Shown: positions 10,819-23,400, numbered from the stretch's first letter. The stretch is DNA of 64,000 nucleotides from Haematobia irritans (GCF_050003625.1 NC_134400.1:50472066-50536065); one strand, 5' to 3'. Numbers and translations: made by a program. The notes: a model not told the origin generated them from the sequence alone.

Positions 10819-11737
10819 AAGGATGATACGGTCAAAATTTGGTCAATATAAACTTGACGTATTTCTTTCAATTTTACATTTAAAAACCTGAACACCCCTC
10901 CTTTTGAAGGTGTGTGTGTGTAGAATGTTGCTCTTATTTTGATTTTGGAATTCACTCTTCAGTTGTCAAAATGCCGTCCAAGCAAGAAGAGCAACGTATC
11001 AAAATTTTGCTCGCGCATCGCGAAAATCCGAGCTGCTCGCACGCAAAGCTGGCAAAATCGCTAAAAGTTGCCAAATCAACCGTTACAAATGTAATTAAAG
11101 TGTTTGGGGAACGTTTTTTCGACAGCCAGGAAGTCTGGATCGGGGGGAAATCGAAAACCGGAAGCCGCTGAGACGACAAAGAGAGTTGCCGGTAGTTTCA
11201 AGCGAAACCCTAACCTCTCTCTCCGAGATGCCGCAAATAAGCTGGGTGTATCGTCTACAACCGGGCATCGAGCCAAAAAACGAGCCGGACTATCGACATA
11301 CAAGAAGGTAGTGACTCCAAATCGCGATGATAAACAAAATACGACGGCCAAAGCGCGATCCCGGAGGCTGTACACGACGATGCTGACTAAGTTTGACTGC
11401 GTGGTAATGGACGACGAAACCTACGTCAAAGCCGACTACAAGCAGCTTCCGGGACAGGAGTTTTATACGGCAAAAGGAAGGGGAAAGGTAGCAGATATTT
11501 TCAAGCACATAAAACTGTCAAAGTTCGCAAAGAAATATCTGGTTTGGCAAGCCATCTGTACCTGTGGCTTGAAAAGCAGCATTTTCATAGCTTCCGCGAC
11601 TGTCAACCAAGAAATTTACGTGAAAGAGTGTTTGAATAATTGAACTTGAAAAAGAAATTTAATTTGATTTTTTAAATAAACGATCTCACCGATTTACACG
11701 CGTTTTCCCTTGACCAAATTTTGACCGTATCGCCCTT
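10819..11737 (+). mobile_element. DD37E (TRT-like) Tc1/mariner element, deletion copy
   Basis: A 919-bp element with TIRs beginning AAGGATGATACGGTCAAAAT and ending in the complement, flanked by TA at 10817-10818 and 11738-11739. The left flank is HINE sequence but the right flank is not its continuation, so this element marks the inner breakpoint of the left arm. The 3' part of the transposase gene is deleted. See 43462-46899 for the longer copy. Confidence 0.85.
10971..11643 (+). pseudogene. DD37E transposase, frameshifted and truncated
   Basis: Starts at an ATG giving MPSKQEEQRIKILLA, an N-terminal helix-turn-helix region (KSLKVAKSTVTNVIKVFG). An extra T in a run near 11117 shifts the frame; the following frame (from 11104) continues through a second HTH and reaches the first catalytic Asp in VVMDDETYVKAD. 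Translation ends after YVKECLN because an internal deletion of several hundred bases removed the second Asp and the Glu. It cannot encode an active enzyme. Confidence 0.85.
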
Positions 11738-11739
11738 TA

Positions 11740-12437
11740 AAAACGAATTATGTCCAATAAATTTTCTTTAATTTGTCGACAATTATTTACTTAGTTTTGT
11801 AAAATCGGCATGACGTCTGCGTTTCTAATACAGTTTAGTTAATATTTTCAAAAATTAGTCTATATTTTCTTAAATTAACTAAAATGTTCATTCCTGGTGG
11901 GATCACTGTTTTTCCAGTGTAGAATTAAAGTCAGATGTGTCGCTAAAAACATCTTTTTTTTAATAAGCCGCATATTTGGCTCGGAATCAATACCAAAATC
12001 CTTAAGGGAGTGTCAAAATGTTTGGATCCTACAAAATTTTTATTTGAGTGTTGGGACGAATAATGGCCTTCAACGATCGATAAATTCATCGTACGCTACT
12101 CGAAAGTGGCTCTGCGGTATTTTGACGCATTCCCGGCGTAACACCGTCTAGGGATGATCGACTTTTCGCTGTGTTTGCCAAAGTTATACAAGCTGATAGC
12201 TATGGTGCGGGTCCTGTGGGAATGTTTATGATCTTCGCCCAAAATATTTGTCTAAACAGGGCTTCGACACTGTCGTTAGGTCAGTTTCCCGTTAATATTG
12301 GGCTTTTGGAGGGGAATGACCATCGACCATTACGGCTGCCCATCCCATTACCATCGGTTGCAATTGAGGTCTGGTGGCAAGTAAACCCAATCATTTTGTT
12401 TGTTCACAAATGGCTCTATTTGGAAAGGCTCCTCATC
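11740..12437. other. Unassigned DNA with one MITE-core fragment
   Basis: No supported gene. At 11966-12000 it contains GCTCGGAATCAATACCAAAA, the core shared with the MITEs at 12438, 54416 and 63551, so part of this stretch is a decayed MITE. The ORFs at 11897 and 12171 show no recognisable domain. Confidence 0.4.
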
Positions 12438-12823
12438 GCACTGAAAAAAATATTGTCGTGAGGTCAAAGATTTCATGTCTTTAAAATACGAATGCAAATA
12501 TGTTTTTCAACACTTTAGTTTAAAGACGTTTTTTACTTGAAACATATAATAATTTCTACTGGAAGTCGAGTCTAATTTGGAAAATAAAGTTGTCCTTAAC
12601 TCTTTTTTAAAGGAATTTAATAGCATATGAAGGAAAAAAGCTGAAAAAGTAAAAAATTAAAATTTGCTTCCTAGAAGCAAGTACACAAAACCCAAATTTA
12701 AAAGAGAATTGTGTCTTAAAAGTATCTTTACTTGTATTCTCCGCTTCTTTGGCTCGGAATCAATACCAAAATTTTTTAAGTAAAGACGAAATCTTTGGAA
12801 CAGGGCATGCTTTTTTTCAGTGC
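12438..12823 (+). mobile_element. GCACTG-type MITE
   Basis: A 386-bp element with TIRs GCACTGAAAAAAA / TTTTTTTCAGTGC. It contains the conserved core GCTCGGAATCAATACCAAAA (complement form) and is homologous, inverted, to 63551-64000. I see no clear target duplication. Non-coding. Confidence 0.75.
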
Positions 12824-13544
12824 GGAGAAACCCAATATCGGTAACTGTCCACTTTCGTGGCTCTTTCCTGTCTAACTTTTTCGGTACATTGGTGAGCTCT
12901 TGGAACTTCAAGGCTATAGTCAGAGCTCATTTTTCAATATGTGTTCTCGTGATATGTTCAGCTCACGAGCGAATTTTGTAAAACTGCCGCATCAATTTCG
13001 ATCAAAATGCACATTTAAGTGATGGAGGGCTCTAACGAAAGCCACTATATAAGCAATCGCACTATCTCGCTTAAATTCCTTCATGAAGTACACTAGATCA
13101 ATATGCTTTTGAAAGCTAGTAAACACCAAAGAATGAACTACCTCGCACGAAAATTGAACTAAATTTTACTCCACATTTTGAGATTTCCACAAAGCGTTGT
13201 TAAAACCAGGAAATTTTGATGCCCTGTTGTACTTTTTAATTGCAGTTCACGAAATTACATCACCTCATAGAAGAAAAAATTAACAAAAAGTAAAGAAGAA
13301 AATCATTGGCGGCAAATCATGACCATTTTAACCATACAGTAGTTCATTCTTACTATTTTTGTGAATCGTTCGAAAATCTTCGTTTGCTTTAGTTCATATT
13401 GAACTTATGTGTACGGTCATTGATCTTTATACCCACGTTTAGTTCATAAAATTTTTGAGACATACTTAAAAAAAGTAAGATTTCATTAAGCTGTAGAAAA
13501 TTTCGAAAAAAAAAAATAAAATTTAACTACTAGCAAATAATTTT
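12824..13544. other. Unassigned AT-rich DNA
   Basis: No gene, RNA or repeat family recognised. Several AGTTCAT words recur near 13330-13450, suggestive of an old small repeat, but I cannot define its ends. Confidence 0.3.
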
Positions 13545-15170
13545 TATACCCACCACCATAGGAGGGGGGTATATTAACTTTGTCATTCCGTTTGTAACAC
13601 ATCGAAATATTGCTCTAAGACCCCATAAAGTATATATATTCTGGGTCGTGGTGAAATTCTGAGTCGATCTGAGCATGTCCGTCCGTCCGTCTGTTGAAAT
13701 CACGCTAACTTCCGAACGAAACAAGCTATCGACTTGAAACTTGGCACAAGTAGTTGCTATTGATGTAGGTCGGATGGTATTGCAAATGGGCCATATCGGT
13801 CTACTTTTACGTATAGCCCCCATATAAACGGACCCCAAAATTTGGCTTGCGAGGCCTCTAAGAGAAGCAAATTTCATCCGATCCGGCTGAAATTTGGTAC
13901 ATGGTGTCAGTGTATGGTCTCTAACAACCATGCAAAAATTGGTCCACATCGGTCCATAATTATATATAGCCCCCATATAAACCGATCCCCCGATTTGGCT
14001 TGCGAGGCCTCTAAGAGAAGGAAATTTCATCCGATCCGGCTGAAATTTGGTACATGGTGTTAGTATATGGTCTCTAACAACCATGCAAAAATTGGTCGAC
14101 ATCGGTCCATAATTATATATAGCCCCCATATAAACCGATCCCCCGATTTGGCTTGCGAGGCCGCTAAGAGAAGCAAATTTCATCCGATCCGGCTGAAATT
14201 TTGTACGTGATGTTAGTATATGGTCTATAACAACCATGCAAAAATTGGTCCACATCGGTTCATAATTATATATAACCCCCAAATAAACCGATCACCAGAT
14301 TTGACTTCCGGAACCTATTGGAAGACCAAAATTCATCTGATTCAGTTGAAATTTGGTATGTGGTGTTTATATATGGTCTCAAACTCCCATGCAAAAATTG
14401 GTCCATATCGGTCCATAATTATATATAGGCCCCATATAAACCGATCCCCAGATTTGACCTCCAGAGCCCCTTGGAAGAGCAAAATTCTTGCCATTCGGTT
14501 GAAATTTGGTACGTGATGTTAGTATATGGTATCCAACAACCATGCAGGAATTGGTTCCTATCAGTCCATAATTATATATAGCTCCCATATAAACCGATCC
14601 CCAGATTTGACCTCCGGTGCCTTTTGGAGAAGCAAAATTCATCCGATCTGCTTGAAATTTGGTACGTGGTGGTAGTATATGATATTTAACAACCATGCCA
14701 AAAGTGGTCCATATCAGTCCATAATCGTACATAGCCCCATATAAACCGATCCCGAGATTTGGTTTTGGAACCTCTTGGAGGAGCAAATTTCATCCGAGTG
14801 AGTTGAAATTTGGTACATTGTGCTAGTATATGGTCGTTAACAACCATGCCTAACTAGGTCCATATCGGTCTATAGTTATATATGGCCCTCAGATAAATCG
14901 ATCCCCAATCACACAAAAATTGGTCCATATCAAGTTCATAATTGTATATAGCCCCCATATAAGCGACCCCCATATTTCAATTCTTGCTCTCTACGTACAA
15001 AAAGTCCATATCGATTCGTAATTATTTGTAGACTTAACTATACATAACTTTATTGTCTAATATATACCATTTATGGACTAAATCACAGTCTTTCGTAGAA
15101 GTTTCTACGCAATCCATGGTGGTGGGTACATAAGATTCGGCCTGGCCGAACTTGCGGCCGTATGTACTTG
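13545..15170 (+). mobile_element. Complete HINE/DINE-1-like element, type A
   Basis: A 1.63-kb element inserted in a T-run. In order: 5' hairpin TATACCCACCACCATAGG...GGGGTATA; GTCC/GTCT tract at 13675-13692; at least four tandem 153-bp units (phase markers at 13931, 14084, 14237, 14390); a subterminal copy of the 5' repeat in inverted orientation (CCATGGTGGTGGGTACA, near 15114); and a perfect 3' hairpin TTCGGCC-T-GGCCGAA at 15136-15150, ending ACTTG at 15170. This matches the architecture of Helentron-derived non-autonomous elements. Long minus-strand ORFs (for example 13530-14282) arise because 153 is a multiple of three. Confidence 0.72.
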
Positions 15171-15619
15171 TTTTCCAATAAAAATAAGTTAAATTTAGCT
15201 TTAGTTTAACTACGGAAATTTTTTCTGTGCAGGGCATAATTCTAAGACGATTTAAAGATGTCTTCAATAATTGAGCTATCATTCTCAAATTTGGTACACA
15301 TTCGTCTGTTTTCTGCAAGCAAGACATATCAATCTGTCCAGGTTTTGAAACCGCCCCCATCTTGACACAGAAGGAGGTATTTTAGGCCCACAAATGAGTG
15401 TGCGGTCGTTCTTCTAGACACCACTATTTTTGTCCGATTTAACTGAAATTAGAAATTTAGAATTATTTTAGGGTCAAATTTTGTTCATAACTTCTTAAGG
15501 AGGACGCCCTTATCATCCCAATTGTACGAAAGTAGAAGTAAAATGTCACAAGATTACTTCTTCTGCTCCTTCGGGTTTTAGAGGTAAAAATGCAAACAAT
15601 GCATTGTAAAAATCTACAC
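15171..15619. other. Unassigned DNA
   Basis: Nothing recognised; HINE-like phrases (for example TCTCAAATTTGGTACACATT) suggest a decayed fragment at 15270-15330. Confidence 0.3.
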
Positions 15620-15957
15620 AATTTAAAAGAAGCATCGTCAAAATATTAATGAAAGTGTTACTTTTGAACCTATAAGTGGTGCCAAATTAGCGCAGAAGCG
15701 ATGAATTTAGTATGGACTTGTCATAGGATGGATGTTCACCCGTTGCGCTGAATTTTCTTCACTTCTTAAGGTGTGATCCGAATTCAGTGTTTGAATGTGA
15801 ATTACAATTGTGATGTTTTGCCAAAAAAAAATAATTTTTATAATTTTTTGTGTGTTTTAATGCGTTCTTATATTTCTAAATTTTTTCGAAAATACTCAAT
15901 TTTTCTAGAAAAATTGCATTTTTGTTGAAAAAATTTGAATAATTTAATGGAGCAAAT

Positions 15958-18245
15958 TGTTGCGTATGGCAAACCCTACTTTGGTGATAATTTTTGACTC
16001 ATACAGTACTAATGGGTGATATTAGGTGGCAACTCTGCAAATAGACATGAGACAGCTCGGATGATGACAGCTTTGTGGAGAGATTGATCGAATGGGTTTT
16101 GATGGGCTGAGTTTTTACTTGGGGAAAAAGAGAAGGGGATTGATGATTCGGCGAGGAGTGATTCGGACGTTGGTTAAGACAAAGATAACATCGCTTATTT
16201 TTATGAAACGAAATTGTTTAACAAAATTTAGAGAAAACGATGTTATATTACATCAGAAATAGAATTCATAATAAGAGACTGAGATATTAATTCGCGACGT
16301 GTAATGCCCAGAAATAATAATAATAAATAATCTCCCAGATGTACCAAAGAAAAAAATGTGTTTAGTAAAGCAATAAAACGATAAACAGTTGTTCTAGAAG
16401 AAGAACTAATAAAGAAGACTGAGCAAAAATTTGCTAAATTTCTCTACCAAGCTTTGTAACGTCTGAGACAATAGCACAATTTTAAGACTTTTTGGAAAAA
16501 AAGTGAAAACAATAATGTATTTGAACATAACCTCTATTTGACTGCCTGTAATCTATAACAAAAGATAACGAAATAAACTGACAACCAAAAATAAGGTTCG
16601 TGCAAAATATGGGAGAAAATGTATATAAATATAAAAGAAAACACGAAATAAGAACAAATACATAGGTACATGTGAACAATTCTGTGAACTGCCAAAAGAA
16701 AAAAAGAAAGAAAATAGAAGCAAGTTATTTTTACGGAAAATCAAGTCCGAAGTGAAGAAGAAGAAATATCAAGAAGGCATCTGAAACGGGATGTCCCTCC
16801 CCTCATCCACCACTCCTGCTTTTATTTTACAATAAATCAATTTTATAAATTTTACAATAAAAATGTTTTTATCTAAATTTTATAAATCTTGCCCGAATTT
16901 TTATCTAAATTTTATAAATTTCGTCTGAATTTTATCTAAATTTTGTGTTCTGAATTTAATATGAATTAATAAAATAAAACAAAACACAATAGAAAAGAAA
17001 TGTCAAGATAGGTTAAACTTGTTTTTATATTGCTTTAGTTACTACTATTTGTTTTCAATTGTAGGAATATTGTATGTAAAACTAAAATTTTGAGCCCAAA
17101 TGTATTTCTTTTCTGAAATATATCTTGTTTGCATGATTTTTTTAATGTAGGAAGTTAATTTATATTGAAGTAATTTTAATTAAAAACCAAATAATTAAAA
17201 TAAGAAAAATAAGAAAAACCAAATAATCAAAACAAAAAAAAAATAATAAAAAAAATCTCTGTAGAAAGAAAGAAAAAGAAGAGAAAGAATGAATTTTTCA
17301 ATAACCTCTTCAATGATATGCATATGTAATGTTATTTACATTTCAAGAGAGTAAATATTTGTGGAATGCGTTATACTCATCATGATGCTGGCGCCAACAT
17401 CTCTTAAAGAGTGGTGAGTTAAGAGTAAAATTAAGAGATTTGTTTAACAACAATAATAAGACACAACAATAAGCCTGGGGTCGATGCACACCCAAAGAAA
17501 AAAAATGTTATTAATTTAAAATCGATACTATTTACTATTCTCTTTGAGTCACCCTATAAACAACAAAGCAGTATATACGAATTTGAAATTTCATTATGAA
17601 ATATATTAGTATTATTATTATTATTATTATTAGGAATTAAACTGAATATTTAAATTTTGATTATATACACATAAACACTAAATAATGATTTGTATCGTAA
17701 ATCTACATATTATATTTAAAATAAAATCAGTGATTTGAAAAAAAAAAAAACGAATTTAAAGAGAAAAAAAAAAATGAAATCTTTTGCCTTGGTATATTTC
17801 TATTTTTTTGCCATGTTTGAGTAAATACTTTAGATAGGTGATGTTGGTTAATGACAGGATGATATGATTTTGTTACAATGCATGCTAAATTAATGGACAG
17901 TTGGGGGATTTAACTTAGGCTGCTGGCCTTAGCGATAGGGAACCGATCTTGTAGATACTGGACTAAGAGATGGTTACTGGATGTGATGTGCACTGCTAAA
18001 GGGAGGGTTAGTCCAACTAGGGTCAGCAACAGACAGACGGACGTACTGACATATTTGCAATTGGAAGTAAAGGTAGGGAGATAATTATTGAGTTTCTGTT
18101 TTGAAATTTCTACTGGACACGAGAAATTATGATGTGAGGAGGAGCATGTAGGTTATGGTTAGACCCAACCCCAAGGCCGACGAGCCAAGCCGGATATAGC
18201 CACCGTGTCCAAAGTAAACATGACTATATACCTTCAATCACAACA
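15958..18245 (+). repeat. 5' LTR
   Basis: 2288 bp, TGTTGCG...CACAACA. Long for an insect Gypsy LTR. A TATA-like word (GTATATAAATATAAAAG, 16620-16636) and AATAAA words (around 16831) are candidates for promoter and polyadenylation signals, but I cannot place the transcription start. It contains an (ATT)n tract at about 17609-17632. Small ORFs inside (16482-16744) recur identically in the 3' LTR and have no recognisable domain. Confidence 0.95.
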
Positions 18246-18247
18246 TA

Positions 18248-18259
18248 TGGCGCCCAACG
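18248..18259 (+). other. Primer binding site, tRNA-Lys-like
   Basis: TGGCGCCCAACG begins 2 bases after the LTR. It is complementary to the 3' end of tRNA-Lys without its CCA, as in several insect Gypsy elements. Match length 12; the next base departs. Confidence 0.75.
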
Positions 18260-18804
18260 AGCACGAAATTCTTTATTTTATTTCATTGTAGTTAATTTTT
18301 TTATTATTATTATTATGTGTGTTTAAATAAATGAGGCTTCAATTGAGGTATTTGTTTGTCTTTATTTTGAGTCTTTTGGCGGGGATATCTTATTATTATT
18401 TCCTAGGCACCTTTTCAGGAATGCAGATCTTGATTATTGTGAGTCTAGAAGGGGGTCAGGGATTCTGTGCAAAGATACCGGCATAATTATTGGTTTTGTT
18501 TGAGTCTTTGTATGGGGGGTTCAATAATATGCATCGTATAGCCTAAGCAATCTCGTTTTGTTTTTGACGGCTTATGTGGTATATGAGTTTGCATATTTTT
18601 GGGGTATCTTATATATATAGAGTTTTAGTTTTGTAGTTTGGCATTGCAACGAATCGATTCTCCAGTTAGATTCCAACATCACCTAGTCACTATATATATT
18701 AAAGAAATATTTTGGTATACGGAAGAATTGTTCATATATTTAGCTGAGATTATTTACGAAGTGTTTATTTTGCACAATTTTTTGTCATTGATTTTGGGCT
18801 GTGA
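18260..18804 (+). other. Untranslated leader of the Gypsy element
   Basis: 545 bases between PBS and the gag start, AT-rich, presumably containing the packaging signal. A short ORF at 18638-18841 overlaps the gag start in another frame and is not convincing as a gene. Confidence 0.6.
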
Positions 18805-20499
18805 ATGGAGGAGGAAAATAGTAATCCTGTCAGGAAGGTGATTCATACCGAAAATCGAGTCGTAACACGAAGTATAACTCGCGCATTACAGAATCAGGTT
18901 GTGGGTTCAATTCTCAACCAGATAGATACAGGTATTTCTCGGCCCGTCGATTTTGTACCGGTTGATTATCTGAATAGGTGTGCCGACTTAGTTTTTGGCA
19001 GACCATCACAGGGTAATTCCATAAGGATTACGGATGAGATATTTGTGAACGAATCAGAACATTCATTGAGTTTTAGTAGAAAGTTAGATCGAATCGACAT
19101 GCAGGAGGGTAGTGAGGAGATGTCCCGTAATGGTGGTGATAAGGGTGCACAGTCAGTCGCCGATAACGATCGGCTCTCACAGATGATGGCACTGCTTATG
19201 AGACAAACCGAAGATATGCATAAGTGCATGAATGAAATGAAGCAAATTCGTAATGAGGTGGCTAGTCTTGCAAGTAGGGTGTCAGAAGTGGAGGCATCAG
19301 GACGAGATGGCTTGTTAGATCCTCCTGGGGTTACTTCCACTCCGGATCATAATGCAAGATCAACGCAAAAATCTAACCAGGTCGGGACAGTAGCTTCAGA
19401 GGGAAACCAAGGGGGACTCTTGACTGGGGCGAATGGTAGTAATGGCTCACGGAACGGTGGGATTGGTCGAGAAACGGTAGATACCAGGACTTATAGTCAG
19501 AGCGAGATCTGCAGGAGGAAGTCTATAGATTTAGATCGCTGGCATGTCAAGTTCGACGGCACCAGTCGAACCATGACTGTCGAAAGTTTCGTTTTTCGGA
19601 TAGAGAAAATGAGAGAGCTGTATAGTGTTCCCTACGACCAACTGTTTACAGATTTCCATTGTTTAGTCTCAGGTAGAGCTTTGCAGTGGTATTGGCAGCT
19701 ACTTGAAGACCATGCTGATGATGTGGAATTTGATTATTTTTCTCTAAAACGGGAACTAATTAATAGCTTTAGGACGGCTGATTCGGACTACGATGTAATA
19801 AGCGAGATTATTGACCGTAAGCAACAGTTAGGTGAGAGTTTTGAAGACTTTTACTCTGAGGTTCATAACCTAACGTTTCGCCTCAAGAAAAAAATTCCCG
19901 AATCTGAATTAGTAAGCATAATACGAAGGAATATTAGGAGCAATTTGGCTTCTCTATTGTTTACGTCATCTATTAGTACGTTGGCAGAGTTACGTCGTGA
20001 ATGCAAGAGGGCCGAGAAATGGCTTGCGGAAAATAAGGTTCGCGGGAAACCTGTTCATGAATTATGCTTGGTTGATGCTGGGGGGGATATAGAAGTATCG
20101 GAATCAGGTATTGGTGTTAGTGTTGAGGCGTTTGGGTATAAAGGTCGCACCGATGGTAGCAAGGCAAGACCAGTAAGAAACGATAGTTCCTCTCATGGTG
20201 CTGGTATTAATCGAGTCTCTGATAACAGGCAGACCAGTCAGGACCATTGTAGTTCACCGTTCCACCTGAACTTATGTTACCTTTGTGGTATGCCAGGCGA
20301 CTTCTACAGGAATTTACCTTCTGGAGAGATCAGGGAATCAAATATTTGTAAGTCCTCATTTCACCTAATGGTTTGTTTTAAGTGTAATAAAGGGGAATCG
20401 TACTGTAAATTGGATCCCACTGCGGAAAACCGGAAAGTGTTGGAGTCGACCGGGGATTTCAACACGAGCCGGAAACCACCGGGAAACAACCTCCAGTAA
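18805..20499 (+). CDS. gag: Gag of the Ty3/Gypsy element
   Basis: 564 codons from an ATG (MEEENSNPVRK) to TAA. Residues about 119-166 form a likely coiled coil (DNDRLSQMMALLMRQTED). Residues 246-410 are the capsid-type retrotransposon gag domain (WHVKFDGTSRTM, LVSGRALQWYWQLL, ESFEDFYSEVHNL), which would assemble the particle. Two C-terminal segments look like nucleocapsid zinc knuckles (CYLCGMPGDFYRN near 491, CFKCNKGESYCKLD near 524), but in both the His and last Cys positions are replaced, so zinc binding is doubtful. Intact frame; the pol frame overlaps from 20409 and is reached through a slippery site. Confidence 0.9.
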   Translation: MEEENSNPVRKVIHTENRVVTRSITRALQNQVVGSILNQIDTGISRPVDFVPVDYLNRCADLVFGRPSQGNSIRITDEIFVNESEHSLSFSRKLDRIDMQEGSEEMSRNGGDKGAQSVADNDRLSQMMALLMRQTEDMHKCMNEMKQIRNEVASLASRVSEVEASGRDGLLDPPGVTSTPDHNARSTQKSNQVGTVASEGNQGGLLTGANGSNGSRNGGIGRETVDTRTYSQSEICRRKSIDLDRWHVKFDGTSRTMTVESFVFRIEKMRELYSVPYDQLFTDFHCLVSGRALQWYWQLLEDHADDVEFDYFSLKRELINSFRTADSDYDVISEIIDRKQQLGESFEDFYSEVHNLTFRLKKKIPESELVSIIRRNIRSNLASLLFTSSISTLAELRRECKRAEKWLAENKVRGKPVHELCLVDAGGDIEVSESGIGVSVEAFGYKGRTDGSKARPVRNDSSSHGAGINRVSDNRQTSQDHCSSPFHLNLCYLCGMPGDFYRNLPSGEIRESNICKSSFHLMVCFKCNKGESYCKLDPTAENRKVLESTGDFNTSRKPPGNNLQ

Positions 20500-23400
20500 T
20501 AATATTGAAGCGTGGTAGTAATGGGGAAAACAGTGGGGGTAGGAGCGACATACCAACTTTGTCCAAATCTTTGCATCAGAGGATGATTGAATATGAGTTG
20601 GCGAGAGCCCGTATATTTAGTTCTAACCAGGAAATTACGAATAGAAAATTCAGGAAGATAGCCAAACTGAGACAGAGAGACTTTAAGATAAGAAATATGA
20701 AAAGGAAGATGGTGGAGACAATTATTACAACTGATGGGGACAACCGGTTTTTTGCGAAGACGTTGGTGGGGGGTAGGGAGGTTATGGCGTTATTGGACTC
20801 GGGGGCAAGTGCTTGTTGCATTGGGAAGAATGGCTTAGAATTCCTTTCTGGAATGGAGAAGAATATTTTGCGAATGAGAAACGGAAAAGTTCAGACTGCT
20901 AACGGGGGTAATGTGGAAGTGTACGGCATAATTACGTTACCGGTGAAGTGGAAGGATGATACCAAGGACGTAGATTTTTTGATAGTTCCTGACCTTCAAC
21001 AGGAGTTTTATTTTGGGGTGGACTTTTGGAAAACATTTAATCTGTCGGTCGTGGGTAATTCTAAGCCGGCCCAAGAGATATTTACTCACGCCGTATCTGA
21101 AGTTATGGAACAGGACGATGCGGCCTTTTTCGATTCCGGCATGCATGCGCTACTTCCTGCTCAGCACGAGCAGCTACAGCGGGTGAAGGGAATGTTTCCG
21201 TCTTTTACATTGCGTGGGTTAGGTAGGACATCAGTTGAGAAACATATTATTGAGGTGGTAGATGAGAATATACCGGTGAAACAGAGGCATTATCCTGTCT
21301 CACCGGCTATACAGGAGCTTCTTTATGCCGAATTAGATCGGATGCTCAAACTAGGCGTGATCGAAGTTAGTAACAGTAGCTGGAGCTCACCTGTCACCCT
21401 AGTGAGGAAGGGAGAAAAGAATAGGCTGTGTTTGGATGCCCGGAAGGTAAATGCCCGCACGGTAAAGGACGCCTACCCCCTTCCTCACATTGAGGGAATA
21501 TTGAGCCGGCTACAAGATACTAATTTCATTTCCGCAATCGATCTTAAGGATGCATTCTGGCAGATACCGCTAGAAGAGAAGTCGAGGGAAAAGACCGCAT
21601 TTACTGTCCCTGGGCGGCCGTTGTACCAGTACACGGTGATGCCTTTTGGGCTTTGCAACGCCGCCCAGCGGATGTGCAGATTAATGGACAAGGTCATACC
21701 TGGAGCAATGCGGTCGAATGTGTTTGTCTACCTCGATGACCTTCTGGTGTGTTCTGCCAGTTTTGATGAGCATATGGTTTTGCTAGCCGATGTTGCAAAG
21801 TGTCTCGAACGAGCGAACTTAACGATAAATGTTGAGAAGAGCAAGTTTTGCTATCGAGAGGTTAGGTACTTGGGTTTTGTTGTGGGGAACGGTACTATTA
21901 GGACAGACACCCAGAAAGTTTGTGCTGTGGCGGAGTTTCCTATACCAAAGACGCCTCGCCAACTTCGTCGCTTCCTCGGCATGACAGGCTGGTACCGCCG
22001 TTTTGTCAAAGATTACGCGAGTGTGGCGGCGGCTCTTCACGAGTGCCTTACAAAAGAAAACATTAAGAAGTTTTCTCTAACGGCGGGGGCAATAAAATCC
22101 TTTGAGACGTTAAAAGAGTGCCTAATATCGGCACCAGTCCTGGTGAATCCTGATTTTGGCCGAAGATTCTACATACAGTGTGATGCGTCCACGCAAGGTG
22201 TAGGTGGCGTTCTTTTCCAATTGGATGACGAAGGAGGTGAACATCCAATTGCCTATATGTCGGCCAAATTAAATAAGGCACAACGGAACTATAGCATCAC
22301 TGAACTGGAATGCTACGCAGCGGTTCAGAGTGTTAAGAAGTTCCGAGCCTACGTGGAAGGACTTCCCTTTACCATTATAACGGATCATGCCAGCTTGCGC
22401 TGGTTGATGAACCAAAGGGAGCTTTCGGGACGTTTGGCACGCTGGAGCTTAAAGCTCCAAGCTTTTGATTTCGACATACGCCATCGAAAAGGTTCCGAGA
22501 ACGTGGTCCCTGATGCGTTGTCCCGCATCCATATGGATGAAATTAGGGGATATGTCGGCCTAGTCGACATTAATTTAAATTCTCCGGCTTTCGAATCTGA
22601 GGAATATCGGGCTTTACGGGAAAGCATAGAATGTTCCGAAGATGAAACTAAACTGCCTGATGTCCGCGTTTCCGATGGTTTCGTCTACAAAAGGACTTGT
22701 TTTTACAATGGCGATCCCATACAAGAAGATTACGCGTGGAAGCTGTGGGTTCCGACCGATATGAGACGAGAGTTGTTGTGGCAGGCACATTACTCCGAAG
22801 CTGCAGGACATGGTGGTGTCCAAAAAACAATGGCCCGCCTCCAGAAAATGTATTATTGGCCCAAAATGATTTTGGATGTCAAAGAGGTTGTCAATGGGTG
22901 TGAAATATGTAATTGTAATAAGACTTCGAACAAATTTCAGAAGCCACCCATGGGAAGTCAACAGATAACCGAAAGGCCATTTCAGCGAATCTACATTGAT
23001 TTAATGGTCCCTATCCAAGATCGAGTAGTGGGAATACATTTTTGTTTGTTTGTCTTGACCACTTCACCAAATTTGTTTTTTTGGAACCCATGCGCAATTC
23101 GACAACGGGGAATGTTACAGCATTTTTGGAGAAGTATATCTTTCGTACCTTTGGGGTCCCAGAGTACGTACATTCCGATAATGGTCGACAATTCGTCTCC
23201 GACGCTTTTCAAGGGTTTCTGACAAAATATGGTGTGACACATGTAAGGACTGCGTTTTACTCTCCACAAGCTAATGCTTCAGAGAGAGTAAATCGTTCAG
23301 TCCTTCAAATTGTTAGATCGTATCTTGGGGAAAACCAACGAAAATGGGATGAACACATAGCCGATGTCGCTTGGGCCCTCAGAAGCGCATATCATAGTGC

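Noticed and set aside
13530..14282. 250-codon minus-strand ORF, and similar ORFs at 58832-59716, 45020-45968 and 56600-56929
   Set aside because: They lie inside HINE tandem repeats whose 153-bp unit is a multiple of three, so lack of stops in one unit propagates. Listed as a finding, not as genes.
16482..16744. ORFs repeated identically at 24443-24705
   Set aside because: They are within the two LTRs of the Gypsy element; identity reflects LTR identity, and there is no domain.
20505..20507. Independent initiation of pol at 20505
   Set aside because: The codon is TTG, and the frame is open upstream to 20409 with a -1 slippery site in phase; translation by frameshift is more plausible.
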